DNA of 64,000 bases from positions 3,782,001-3,846,000 of the forward strand of contig JAJFPB010000005.1 in the NCBI GenBank assembly GCA_020881915.1, given 5' to 3'. Below, in pieces: positions 1 through 10,887 of the stretch. Both the position numbers and the translations under genes were made by a program. The notes beneath the pieces are model-generated. The model saw only the letters and a program-made list of their open reading frames with translations, had not been told where the DNA came from and ran no database searches. Positions within the stretch are counted from its first letter, which is position 1. Each line of letters starts with the position of its first letter. This DNA comes from Paramyrothecium sp. XJ0827 (taxonomy: Eukaryota > Ascomycota > Sordariomycetes > Hypocreales > Stachybotryaceae).

Positions 1-767
1 GACTGCAAGTACACCATCACCGACAAGGGCCACACCGAGTGGGTTTCCTGCGTCCGCTTCAGCCCCAACCCCCAGAACCCCGTCATCGTCTCCAGCGGCT
101 GGGACAAGCTCGTCAAGGTATGTTCGCTCTCCGCCCCCTTCAACACCCAACCCCCCCTCTTCGTTTTACATGATGTTATGCAACCCAAAGTATTTGCTAC
201 TTCAGAGCCCATCGGGCCATGAGACAAATAAACACCAATTGCCCTGATTTACGACAACAACACTGTTTGGCTTTTGCCATTCAACAACGCACATTTGCCG
301 TCAGTTTCTTTGTAGCACGTTTCTGACATTCGATCACACAGGTTTGGGAGCTCTCCACCTGCAAGCTGCAGACCGACCACATCGGCCACACCGGCTACAT
401 CAACACCGTCACCATCTCCCCTGACGGTTCCCTCTGCGCCTCCGGTGGCAAGGACGGTACCACCATGCTCTGGGACCTGAACGAGTCCAAGCACCTGTAC
501 TCCCTGAGCGCCAACGACGAGATCCACGCCCTCGTCTTCTCCCCCAACCGATACTGGCTGTGCGCTGCCACCGCCAGCAGCATCATCATCTTCGACCTCG
601 AGAAGAAGAGCAAGGTCGATGAGCTGAAGCCCGAGTTCCCCAACGCTGCTAAGAAGAGCCGTGATCCCGAGTGTGTCAGCCTGGCCTGGTCCGCCGACGG
701 CCAGACCCTCTTCGCCGGTTACACCGACAACATCATCCGTGCTTGGGGTGTTATGTCCAGGGCTTAA
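1..767 (+). CDS. cpc-2: CPC-2/RACK1-type WD40 ribosomal protein (3' part)
   Basis: This is the C-terminal part of the seven-blade WD40 protein RACK1 (yeast Asc1, Neurospora CPC-2). RACK1 sits on the 40S head near the mRNA exit, acts as a Gβ-like scaffold and affects general amino-acid control. Exons are 1..117 and 342..767; the 5' end lies outside the window. The visible 181 residues cover roughly the last four blades, with GH...WD spacing ([42 protein letters not shown]) and the C-terminal AWG...MSRA ending typical of fungal RACK1. The intron 118..341 is phase 0 and carries a snoRNA (separate entry), as in yeast ASC1. An AATAAA at 1039-1044 is a possible poly(A) signal. It is convergent with the GH6 gene. 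Identification is very sure; only completeness is limited by the window edge. Confidence 0.95.
161..254 (+). ncRNA. snR24: U24 (snR24) C/D box snoRNA in the cpc-2 intron
   Basis: This is a box C/D snoRNA inside the RACK1 intron. The C box is ATGATGT (170-176) and the D box CTGA (244-247). A terminal stem pairs TCGT (161-164) with ACGA (251-254). The first guide region TATTTGCTAC (191-200) is followed by a D'-like CAGA (203-206). A short hairpin GCCC-ATC-GGGC (207-217) and a C'-like ATGAGAC (219-225) come next, and then a second guide region containing AACACCAA before the D box. From memory of the family, the first guide, the internal hairpin, ATGAGAC and the CACCAA guide match U24/snR24. In yeast, snR24 also lies in the ASC1 (RACK1) intron and directs 2'-O-methylation of 25S rRNA. 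The exact mature ends are inferred. Confidence 0.9.
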
Positions 768-1695
768 ACTGGAGCCGTCGACGATGGTTCCTGTGAGGGG
801 ATGAGATTGTAGGTAAGAGGCCGCAAACAGGAGGGGCCGCTGGAAAGCAGCTCCTCCGGCGAAGATGGCGAGAGGTTGGTAGATCATGGTGGGGCGTCAA
901 ATGGCTGGCTTCCTAGTTCTGGTCTTTATTGATTCAAGGAAACCTGGGGGGAGGGCAAATCATTTGTCACGAAGGCATGACGCATTGCTGGCTATATCTA
1001 GCCTCTTAAAGGCACGGGGCATCATGCTTTGTTCTTCCAATAAAAAAGAAGTCAATTTTCCAACTTAACCACTGGCACCATTACGGGCTCATCACCGCTT
1101 GACCATGATTCCCGTGCCGAGGAGTTTATGTGCAGAACAACTTACCAAGACGCGGCGTCGCTTCACTAGGTCTGGGTTGACGTGTCATGGCACTCTGCTT
1201 TCTCCCATCTACTCATTGCAGATTATTGATTAGTTGTCTACGGCTATTGACGGACACCAATAGTGATGCTCTAGTTTGCACTCAGGCGAATGGGCGTCTA
1301 CATGCTCGAGCTGAGTTCCAAGCAGACAACACAACATCAAGCAGACTCGCACAATCGAGGCAGCTCTAAAAGCATGGAACTGAAGTATGGCGTGTTGTGT
1401 GTTGAATATTGTTAAACGGCTATGAGATGCTAATGTTACAGATAGGCACCAACTTCCAGTATGCAGGAAGTGTTTACTAGACTCAGTCACGAACATCTCC
1501 AAGAACAATATGTTGAAATATGAAGTATTCATGCATGTATGTACCTAGGTAGCTAGAACGAGCGTATGTACAACCTGCTCGCATTCAGTGTTTGGCATGG
1601 ACTAAACTCTAGATGCTCAGAGAGATGAAGACCCGGCAATAGAGCCCGTCCTCTCTCTTCCACCGCTAGACCTTAGCCTTGGACAAAGCCATCAC
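768..1695. other. Convergent intergenic region cpc-2 / GH6
   Basis: These 928 bp hold the 3' UTRs of two convergent genes. There is no supported ORF. A perfect 10-bp palindrome TACCTAGGTA lies at 1542-1551, one of several related words in the intergenic DNA of this window. Confidence 0.6.
1039..1044 (+). promoter_or_regulatory. Possible poly(A) signal of cpc-2
   Basis: AATAAA lies about 270 bp after the cpc-2 stop, in an A-rich stretch. Fungal poly(A) signals are loose, so this is only suggestive. Confidence 0.4.
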
Positions 1696-3074
1696 TTAGA
1701 AGGCCGGGTTGGCGTTGTTAAGCAGCATCTCGAAGTACTCTTGGTTCCACTGGCCGGCCTCGGGAGATGGCTGGAAGGCATCTGACTTGCCGCAGAACTC
1801 GTCGAAGCGGGTAGCGCTATGGTCGCTGGTGCCGTCCGACTCACCGCCGGGCTTGACCCAGACGAAGGCATCGGCGAGTTCCAGGCCGGTCGTGCCGGAG
1901 GGGCGGCGACCGAAGCCGGCGTCGACGACATTGCACCAGTCGCCCCATTCGAGGCGGCCGCCGGGGTTGCCAGAGCGGCCCGTGTCGACGATGGCGTGGT
2001 TCGGGAAGCCGGCGGTCTTGAGCGCGGCGCCGAAGAGCGTGACGTACTTCCTCTCGTTCTGGGCCTTGTTGTACTGCGCGTCCGGGCTGCTGGAGAACTC
2101 ACCGGGCTCGGCGTCCCACTGGTTCCAGCCGGCGACGTTGGTCGCGACGCCGCGCACCTGCGAGGGGCTGCCGGCGGCCTTGTAGACCTTGGCGAGCTCC
2201 TCGGCGCCGGGCTTGAGGTTGTCGTTCCAGCCGAGCCAGCCGCCGTGGCCGGCGTCGACGTACATGACGACGTTGGGGAGGTTGAGCGTCCTGAGCGCGT
2301 AGGCGACGCCGTCGCGGTAGCCCTGGGCGGACTGCTGGCACGTCTGGAGGTCGATGTTGGTGACGAGGTTGGGGAGCGAGTCCGGCTCGATGACGAGCGC
2401 AAAGGCCGTGTTGGGGTAGCGCTTCAGGATACCCGCGATGACTGCTCAAGGTCAGCATCTTGATAGCACACAGCCGCGGGTCAAGGGATGTAGGGAAGAT
2501 GTTCCGGGCCCAGAGTGGCCGGCACTCGGACCCAAAAGACGGTTTTCAGGGGCGGCCGACTTACCATCGATGTACTGAGTTCTGTACTTGTTGATCTCGC
2601 CAACTTTGAGCTCTCCGTTGGAGGCCTTTGCCGCGCAGTCGCGACCGGGAAGGTCGTAGATGACGAGACCAACGATGTGGTTGCACGGAACACCCACAAG
2701 CGCGGGCTCTAGGCGTGCGATGTTGGCGATTTGGTCCCTGAGGCATGCTAGATTAGCAAATGACGTCCATCTCCGCATTCACACGGACAGCATCAAAGCC
2801 GTCACCGTCAGACTCACAGCCAGAGGAAGGTTCCGACGTCAGCGACCTTCAGCGCGGTGGCCGAGTCGCCATTGCTCATGTTCTCGGCGGCAGCCTCGAC
2901 CTCGGCCCGGTAGAAGCTGTTGGGGTGCAGGGTGTAGCTCTTGAAGACGTTCGTCTTGGCGTCGAGCCTGACGGGCGAGGTGCACGCGCCCGGGGCCTGC
3001 TTCTTGACGTGCATGGAAGGGGCGCCGATGGCGCCGGCCGCGAAGGCCACGAGGGTGGCGGTGGACAGCTTCAT
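1696..3074 (-). CDS. Secreted GH6 cellobiohydrolase, no carbohydrate-binding module
   Basis: This is a glycoside hydrolase family 6 enzyme, cutting cellulose to cellobiose from the non-reducing end with inversion. Exons (minus strand) are 2818..3074, 2565..2737 and 1696..2441, giving 391 aa. A signal peptide covers residues 1 to about 18, followed by a dibasic KK around residue 25 that suggests a short propeptide. The catalytic signatures are intact. YDLPGRDCA gives Asp119 (equivalent to Trichoderma Cel6A Asp175). VIEPDSL gives the acid Asp164 (equivalent to Asp221). KPGGESDGTSD gives Lys340, Glu344 and Asp346 (equivalent to Lys395, Glu399 and Asp401). Cys120/Cys178 fit the conserved disulfide. 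There is no CBM1 and no Ser/Thr-rich linker, so this is a catalytic-domain-only form. A TATA box sits 145 bp upstream of the start. The ATG was chosen because the signal peptide begins there; the frame is open further upstream. Confidence 0.93.
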
Positions 3075-5088
3075 GGCGAGGCCGTGTGAGTGCAGTAGAG
3101 AGCAAAGCAGGCTTTGAGGGTAGAGGGTAGAGGGAGAGCCGGTAAGATGTGATGCTTGGGGAGAGAAGCTTGAGTGATCTGATGAGCTCAGGGGCAGAGA
3201 GAGGGAGCTGCCAACACACTTATACTCCAAGTTCTTGGTCTCATGACGCTACGATGTAGTTCATCCACATCGGCTAGCCAGCCACGATATCATCGTCGCT
3301 CCGTCCTGCGGAGGTTGAACCCGTTCTCTGTCTCGACACGGGCTCAGGCCTCCGAACTTTCAGCATGCTGGGCCACGCAATAACGGATACGTGCTCGGCG
3401 CAATCTGCCCTCACTACAGTGCGCCGCTTGGAAAGGGGGAGCACTCAACCTGTGACCCAGCATGGCAGCCCTTGGCATCTCGGGGGCCCATGGACGGCAA
3501 CAACATATCCACGGCGTACCGGGTTGCCCTCCCGCCCAAGGCTTACGGACCTGGATCCCGAGTTGAGGATCAAACCATGGAACCATGTGGCAGCCCTCAG
3601 ATCAAGCATGATCGGCCTCTTTGCGTCGGAACTGGACCGAGCGGAGAGCCATACACTGTTTCGCAGTCATCGATCGCATAGTCTTCCTTGCTGGCGAATC
3701 CTGTTCTGCGCCCAGTCACCACCCGTACGTTAACTCTAAACTTGAACTGGTAGCTCGTGTTCGTCCAGAGAATGTCTGCTGTTCCTGAGATGCTCGTTGT
3801 CGTAGCCGGGAGGTCGGGCGCGAGTTGTCGTGTACAAGCAATATGCCACTCCCCTCCCTCTGCCACGGACATTTAGCTCGCGACAAAGGGACCATATAGC
3901 AGCTCCGGACGGTCCGCCAATTGGTGTCGTTGACAATCTATGCTCCCAGCGATCATTGCCCGAATTTCTCGGCGCTTGGCCATGTATGGGCCCTCTGCTT
4001 CGGAAGTCGTAGCAGCGTCCACACAAAGTGATTTCTGGGTTGCTATTAGCTCTCGGTTTATGTTACGTCCTCTGGCTCTGTGACTGGTCACTGGTCTGCC
4101 GCTTCTTCTCCCCTCCTCTCCCCTCCTCTCCTCGTGCCCTGACGGCTAAAGGCGCTGAAACGGGAAAACAACCCTAAGCTGCAGACGGGTGCCCGGCAGT
4201 TCAGAGGGCCTGCGACAATGGAACACGAACGTCCATTGCGGCCCTGCCTAGAAATGAGGCTCATTTGTCACTCTGCTTGGCTCTCCACTTATGATCTGCC
4301 TTGTTCGATCCTTGGGAACGGCCAAGAGTTCGACGCACAATGCAGGCTGCGGGGTTCCATGATACAGGCCGGGCGGGAGAGGATTGGCGATGCACTCACG
4401 ACGATCTTTTCCATGTCATGGGGCAAGCGCTCAATTTGTCGGGAATGTCGGCAGATGGCCCCACGGCGATCCCTTTCGTTCCTGGACGTAAGCACTTTCG
4501 CTGTGACCGGCTCTGGCATCAGCATCTGGTGGGAAATATATTTCATCTTCTGACTACTTCAGAGGATTTGCAGCGGAGAGAGGCGCCCGAGTCTCGTAAC
4601 GGTAGCGTCCTCTTCTCTGATTCTCCATCATCTCATAGGAAGCCGGACGATGGCAGTGTGACTGGAAAGTGACCTTGGGACTCCACACAAGCATCTGATC
4701 TATACACATCCAACGTGCTGCACCACTTGCGAGTCCCGTCTCATAAGCCCTCACGTTAGAACGAGGCGTCACTAGCCGTACTCGTTGAGTCCAGAGCAAG
4801 CAGGGTTCACAATGAGCGAACGGTTAGAAGGCAGGAAGCAATTCTGGCTGATGCTGCCTAAACACACCCCATGTCTCTATAGGCATCCCTTCTAGAAGCC
4901 GTTATTGTACATATATTTGGTGTACCATTGAAAATAACTAGGGGCTTTTCTTGTCCACTGTGTGCCAGTGCACCTGCGGGAGTGTTTTGCGGGTGTAGAT
5001 CCCTCTTCCAAAGCAGGCTGTTTCCCCCGACTCAGCTGGCATGCTTTTGACCCCCTGTGCCGTCTATCGGCCACGCTAGGAAGCTTGT
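3075..5088. other. GH6 promoter side and gene-free stretch
   Basis: About 2 kb lie between the GH6 start and the OST3 stop. Short ORFs exist on both strands, but none has a recognisable domain, codon pattern or splice partner. A pyrimidine-rich tract with a 10-bp direct repeat (CTCCCCTCCT) lies around 4108-4132. I see no RNA gene or transposon remnant. Confidence 0.5.
3219..3224 (-). promoter_or_regulatory. TATA box of the GH6 gene
   Basis: On the minus strand the sequence reads TATAAG within GAGTATAAGTG, 145 bp before the GH6 ATG. That leaves room for a 5' UTR of about 110 nt. A TATA box suits a strongly inducible secreted-enzyme gene. A single CreA-like GCGGAG word lies nearby around 3306-3311, but its function is unproven. 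Confidence 0.5.
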
Positions 5089-6292
5089 TTACATGAAGGG
5101 GGGTAGGGAGAATGGATATCCTCCGTTCTTGATGCGGAAGACGCTTAGTAGGAAGCTGGACATGATGAACAGGACACCGGACCAAGCAACCACGGCGACT
5201 CGCTGAGACCTTGGGTCGGCGACGCGAGGAACCTTGACCGCAAGAGAGATGGCGCAGAAGGACATGACGCCATCTGGAGGACATAGGGTCAGTCATCAAC
5301 CAAGCACTTCCCGGGATCCCTTATTGAGGCGGGAGGTATTAGGAAACTTACAAACGGCGGCAATAATCTGCGTCTCCAACCCGTATTGGCTCTGGAAGCT
5401 GCCGGCAAAGTAACTGACTCCACCGCGACCGTCGCCAGCGACGTAAGGTACCTTTCGGATGTGGTTGAACATGTGCCCGCTGGTGAACAGCAGAATGGCA
5501 ATCAAGCTCACGGAAGCCCAAAGGTTGCGGTTCTGGATAAGGGGCAGCACGTAGGGCCAAGCAGTCGCCACCAGAGTAACAGTGCCCAAGATGAGGGTGA
5601 TGCTGATGCCCCACCGCACCCAATTGATGGGACGCCTGACCGGCGGGTGTGGTCGATCAGGGAGATATCTTGAAAGCCAAGCGTGGACCTGCTCTGCCGA
5701 CGACGGGCTTGACATGAAAATGTTAGCTTACACAAGCGTCTTCTGCCCAAGGGGAGTGGGTGCAGACTCACCCATTCGTAAAGTCGTAGCGAACTGGCTC
5801 CGCCGACTCAGCGGCGTGAGGGCCTTGAGTGGGTGGGAAGATCAGAAGGACAGGCGCAGTTTGAAGACCAAGCTACTGTACTGTCAACACACCGCACAAT
5901 GAAGGAAAAAAGCTGCCTGTCCGTAGAAAAGTTGCACTTACAGACATGAAAATCTCTCGGCCGTCCGTGAAGTCAAGGGTGCCGAACAGTAAACGGGAGT
6001 CTCCAGACTTGTCACCACGGATCCAGCTCTTGGCCAGAAGCTCCCACTCGGGTTGGAACTCGCGGCACAGCTGGCAGCCAAACCGCGTCTCGAGGGCCGT
6101 CAGCAGAACAGCTGCGCTGTAGTCTCGCGGGGCACCGGTCAGGGATTTGTAGCTTGCATCGTTGAGCTTGAGGGGCGTTGCGCTTCGGGACTTGGTCAGG
6201 AAGTTGTCGAATCGCTCGGCGGGCGTCTTCTTCGCCGCAAGGGCACCTGCAAACAGCAGGGAGGCCGAGAGGAGGGACGACAGGAAGCGCAT
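5089..6292 (-). CDS. OST3: Oligosaccharyltransferase thioredoxin-fold subunit OST3/OST6
   Basis: This ER membrane subunit of the N-glycan oligosaccharyltransferase holds nearby cysteines by mixed disulfides, so that sites are glycosylated before they fold. Exons (minus strand) are 5942..6292, 5772..5872, 5352..5707 and 5089..5273, giving 330 aa (yeast Ost3 has 350). A signal peptide covers residues 1-20. The lumenal thioredoxin-like domain carries the redox motif FGCQLCREF (Cys73, Cys76). Four C-terminal transmembrane helices follow, including GISITLILGTVTLVATAW and WASVSLIAILLFTSGHMF. The protein ends in the short tail NGGYPFSLPPFM. It shares a 543-bp divergent promoter region with the coiled-coil gene. 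Ost3 and Ost6 are hard to tell apart; many filamentous fungi have a single gene. Confidence 0.92.
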
Positions 6293-6835
6293 TGTGGCGG
6301 CGGGCGACGACTTACGCTCAGCGTACCAATTGGTCGTCTTGGTGTTGGTGCTGGTGCGGAGCGAAGCTGCTTCGGATGCAGTTATCTCGTGGAGCTACGG
6401 TACCACTTCACCTTGCACCCACTTACTTGTCTCTGAAGCTGAGGTGGCCTTACCAGCTAGAAGCGGGGTTACGTAAGCCGAAGCTACCACGTTCTGAATG
6501 AGGTAACCGGTGCCTCTGTACCTCTGTACCTCTGTACCGGTCTAAGGTACCCTCCCCCAGGTGGAGGCGGAGGCGTTCGCGCTAGGCTCAATGCAGCATG
6601 ATGTTTACTTGCTGTTTGAAGCTCAACCCACAATCATAACCTCCAGACCAAAACACTGTCGACCACCGCTGCCTCAACCCACCAACGGCATCTCAACGCG
6701 CCATCCTCGGCTCCAACGCCCAGTATCGGGGAACGGGATAGTATCCAAATCGAAAGCATCGGGTGTCGCACCCTGGCATAGAAGCATTTGTATTTGCATA
6801 TCAGCAACCTCAACGCAAAGCCCGTCCCTCACAAC
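6293..6835. other. Divergent promoter region OST3 / coiled-coil gene
   Basis: These 543 bp lie between two divergent starts. The region holds an 8-bp tandem repeat (6513-6536) flanked by GGTACC-type words, and a Pro-rich-looking ORF that I do not consider coding. Confidence 0.5.
6513..6536 (+). repeat. (CCTCTGTA)x3 tandem repeat
   Basis: Three perfect 8-bp units, continuing into CCGG, lie midway in the divergent OST3/coiled-coil promoter. Confidence 0.85.
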
Positions 6836-8605
6836 ATGAGCATTGATTCACGCGAGGTGAGTTACGATCCTTGCTTACCCGGAGCGAACACGTACTGATT
6901 CCAGTGCCATAGAGCATGTCGCAAATACACGATCTAGAAATGAAGTTCCAACGAGGCATTCACCAGACTGAACTGGTAAATCGTGACGAGGACGCCCGAC
7001 GATATAAGCTTCGCGCCTTAACCCTTCGAGACGAAAACGCAACGCTTAAGGATGGCGCCTCGCTTCAAAAGAGCCAGATTACAAAGCTGAAGAAGCAGGC
7101 CAGTCGGCTGCAAGCTCAACTCGACGAGGCGGCAGTGGCATCCTCGACATATGATGCGCGCATCAAAAGCCAAACCGACGAAAATGGCCGGCTCAAAGTA
7201 GGCTGCTCATCAACATGCTCATAGTCTCCCTGACTAACCGACTTTCTCTTAGCTTGAGCTCGAGGCACTGAAGAGCGCAGAGAAAGACTCTGTCAAGACG
7301 TTACAAGAGAAATTTGCACTCGAGCGAGAATTGAACAAGCTGAAACCAGAAATTGAGCATTTGAAGACCCAGTTCGCCAGTTACAACGCGGTCATTGCAG
7401 AGAAGCAGAGTTTACAACGTCAAGTTGATTCACTGGAGGTTGAATTGGAGAAGGAACGCACGTCCAAGCGCAAAGCCCGCGCCGAAGCCACTGATGCAGC
7501 CGTCAGCGAGCTCCAGTCTCGACTTGCTGAAGCAGAACAGGCACTGACCAACGAGAGACGCGAAAAGGACAAGGCGGAGAAAGCTCATGCACGGGCACTT
7601 GAGGAAGCCGATTCTACCGCCGAGAGTCTTCGAGAACGACTCTCTACACAGAAACAGAAGTTGAAGGACTCAGTTGCCGAGCTGAAGAAGGTCCAGGCAG
7701 AGTTAAAGTGTTGTCAGACGGAGCTGCAACGGGCACAGGCCAGCTCGCGCAGTATCGAAGAGAGGCCAGCCAAAGCTCTTGCCGGCCATGCTCAACCCAA
7801 CCGAAAACGCCGTGTCCAAGAGCTTAGCTTCGAGGATGTAACGATACAGACGCCCGGCAATGACGGACATGCCGCAAAGAGGCAACCTAAGAAGCGTGCC
7901 TTTGAACAGGCCCTGGTGGGAGAAAAGTCGACCTTTTCAGTAACACCCTTCCTCAGTCGGACGAAGGACCTCTCTGACGAATCACTCGACGTCGCGTCGC
8001 CTACGACCACGGCTCCAGCCCCCACTACGGATATCATTGAGGAGGTTGAGGAAGAAACGGAAGAACTGCCAGCATCGGAAAAGCCTTCAGTCAAGGCCCT
8101 GCCCACCGTGGCCGAGGATTCCACGACCCAGACAACAACACAAACAACCAAGCCACGAGGAAGGCCACGCACAAAGCCACTTGCAGAATCTGTCTCTTCC
8201 AAGAAGAACATGGCAGCGGCCAGGGTTGGTCTCTCTGCTGGCACAATGTTGGAGAAGGTGGTGGAGGAAGCAGCGCTTGGCGATGAAGAGAACAAGCCGG
8301 ATGAGCAGACGGGTGAAAAGCCGGCGCGGCGGCTTAAGGGTACTGCCGCGACGGCGAGCGCTACTAACCTCAGTGTGTCCGATGCAGATACCAAGAAGAA
8401 GAAGCGCAAGCTCCTAGGAGGTGCCAACAAAACCTTGTTTGACGAAGAGGAAGAGGAGGTGGCTCCCAAGGCTCAGAAGCCGCAGCTCGCACCCGGCCGC
8501 AAGCTCAAGGCTCCGCTAGGAGGTCTAAGCAATGCGTTTGCTGGCAAGGCGTTCTCGCCACTGAAGCGTGACCGAAGAGGCATGCACGCCAGCTTCTTGG
8601 CATGA
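6836..8605 (+). CDS. Coiled-coil protein with AT-hook, function unknown
   Basis: Exons are 6836..6856, 6913..7197 and 7253..8605, giving 552 aa. I do not recognise a named family with confidence. An almost continuous coiled coil, rich in Glu, Lys, Gln and Leu, covers roughly residues 12-275. The C-terminal half is low-complexity, basic and acidic, with likely nuclear localisation runs (NRKRR, KKKKRK). An AT-hook core PRGRPR lies at 403-408. The last 25 residues (LSNAFAGKAFSPLKRDRRGM and on) look like a conserved terminal motif. The layout of an N-terminal coiled coil followed by a disordered chromatin-binding tail resembles monopolin (Mde4/Lrs4)-type or other chromosome-segregation proteins, but this is only a guess. 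The first coding exon is just 7 codons; a start at the internal Met of exon 2 (6916) would lose it. Confidence 0.75.
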
Positions 8606-9194
8606 GCCACGGGCTTGCCATTGGCTCTACATGCCCATCAATGTATTTGTTCGAAATGAAGCCTCAGGTTGGCGGAGCATGGGCGGCGTTGGGGATCTCT
8701 ACAAGGGTCAGGTTGGGTTGGTCTAGATATTTTATGGCGTTTTTTTCCGGGTTTGGGTCCACGCAAGACACGGCAGTTTAACACGACTTTTCGATCAATC
8801 CCCTAAAAATGAAGATGATTAATCAAATGCCACTTTCCGGTGACAATGGAGTGAAATGGAGAATTATGTTAATAATTTTAAATCGCATTGAAGGCAGTGA
8901 GCGGAAGTGGTCTGGGGTTAAGGTGGTCTTGGGACGCCCACTCACTCACTACGCACTACTCTACTTACTACATGATCCGATAAAGATTTTGACCTCCGCC
9001 GGCCATTGATCATTCTCCTTTTCTCATAACCAATCCACTTCTCGCTCACGGGCACTCATTATTCTTTTTCTGTTGATAAATGTAGTCATTCTCTCTTCAA
9101 TTTTCTGCTCGTGCTGTTTCACCCAACAGCGATTGAACTCATCCTGTGAGAGCCGCTCGCGCGCCGTGCGCCTCTTCCCGTCCCGCCCAAAACG
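8606..9194. other. Intergenic, coiled-coil gene / MRM2
   Basis: This holds the 3' UTR of the coiled-coil gene and the MRM2 promoter. The middle (about 8790-8890) is AT-rich. No gene is supported. Confidence 0.5.
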
Positions 9195-10600
9195 ATGCCT
9201 TCACCCACGGCTCCAGCACCCTTGATACCCGCCCTCCTCGCCTCATTATCGCGCCCTACCTCGGCCTGCCGCTCCCCGCGACTCCAGCAGTCTCAGATCC
9301 GCGTGCTTTCCCAAGCATGGAAGCAACGGCAAGCCGGTGATGCCTTTGCGAGGGAGGCCAGGGTCAAGGGCTTGAAGAGCCGCGCCGCGTTCAAGCTCCT
9401 CGAGGTACGGCCGGGTCCCAGGCCATCGCCCGGCCCCGAACCGCCTGGCTTTGTTGGCTTGAAGCATACGCTGATTACTGTGCTGTACAGATCGATTCCA
9501 AGTATCATTTATTCAAGCGTGGGCAGACTGTTGTTGACCTGGTACGGAAGTTCTAGTTGAAAAGAGTGAAGAGGTCTCATAGCCTCTCACGCTGATGCGG
9601 CCGTGTTAACGCTTACAGTAGGGGTTTGCACCGGGAAGCTGGTCACAGGTATGCCCGTCCCGCCAAGTTCGAGAGGATGTTGTCCTGACATGACCATCAA
9701 ACACCTAGGTTGCCCTCGAGCGCACGCGGCCGGGGGGTCATATCATCGGCATCGACCTGATACCTGCGCAGCCGCCCCGCGGCGTCGCCGCCTTCCAGGG
9801 CAATTTCCTTTCGCCAGACGTTCATCAATTGGTGAAGAACTTCATTCTCCAGTTCCACAAGCAGAAGACGCCTTCGCCGCCGCCACCGCCGGCGAAGAAG
9901 GAGTTGGACTCGGTCGCCGCCGAGGAGCAAGACGTCGAGGTCGTCGAGCAGCCCAGCTACATCGACATGGAGCGTCACACGGGCGCCTCGCCCGACGAGC
10001 AGCGGGCCGAGAAGCCAGTCGACTACTCCATGATGAATATGGTAGATGTGAGTTGACGGTTTGCGAATTGAGCTTCTCTCAACATGTTTCTAACTGGCTA
10101 CGACAGGTTGTTCTCAGTGACATGTCAGCACCCTGGGAGCAAACCATTGGCTTCAGCTCGAACACGTTGAGTAATCCTATTCACAGGCTGATGAACACGA
10201 GCGGGAACAACTTCCGCGACCACGCCGGCAGCATGGTAAGAGCATGCATCCTCCCCTATTCCTGGCGCGCGCCATTCTTCTACAATCCACCCTCGGACCT
10301 GTGACCTAAAACCCGAGCTTTCTCTATAGGACTTGTGCAACGCTGCGCTGCAGTTCGCAAGCGACACGCTCAAACCGGGCGGGCATTTTGTTTGCAAATT
10401 CTACCAAGGGGCGGAGGATAAAGCGTTGGAGCGGAAGCTCCAGACCCTGTTCGCAAGGGTCCACCGTGACAAGCCTGAAGCCTCCAGGAAAGTAAGATCA
10501 GTCCGTCCCGTCTTGACACGAGCCATGTTAATCCGTGCGTCAGGAGAGCAAGGAGGGATATTTCATTGGCTTGAAGAGAAAGGCGGGCGTCACAGTATAG
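9195..10600 (+). CDS. MRM2: Mitochondrial 21S rRNA 2'-O-ribose methyltransferase (FtsJ/RrmJ family)
   Basis: This is an SAM-dependent methyltransferase of the RrmJ family, expected to methylate the peptidyl-transferase-centre uridine of the mitochondrial large rRNA. Seven exons (9195..9404, 9491..9541, 9622..9648, 9709..10047, 10107..10235, 10330..10491, 10544..10600) give 324 aa. The N-terminus is Arg/Ser/Pro-rich without acids, like a mitochondrial presequence, and is followed by [17 protein letters not shown]. The SAM motif is [11 protein letters not shown]. The K-D-K-E catalytic tetrad can be placed at Lys67, Asp214 (VVLSDMSAP), Lys275 (FVCKFYQG) and Glu310 (SKEGYFIG). A Pro-rich acidic insertion (about residues 130-200) separates the SAM-binding half from the catalytic Asp. 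All six introns are in phase 0. It is convergent with RPL18, whose stop is only 287 bp away. Confidence 0.92.
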
Positions 10601-10887
10601 GCGATCTCATCACGCTAGCATTTACAGTTGTACCATTATCAGCAGAAAGGCGAAGGAGAGATTCACGAGGTTGGGAGCCGGGCAATTGTCCCAAATTGTA
10701 CGTTATTGCGACATGTTGCGCTAGAAAAGCCATGTAGAATTCTTTTGCGATACCAAGCCCACGCCAGTTTCCATGCAAGACCACCCATTTTGCAAAAGGC
10801 GCAAAAGCCGGAATTTCAATTGCCCAAACCACGACCGCCGCGGCCAGTCTACCAGGCCCGTGCTCGACGATCCATCCCAATAACCCC

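Noticed and set aside
1692..2463. Large overlapping ORFs on both strands in the GH6 last exon
   Set aside because: High GC at third positions keeps several frames open. Only the GH6 frame carries catalytic motifs and joins the other exons.
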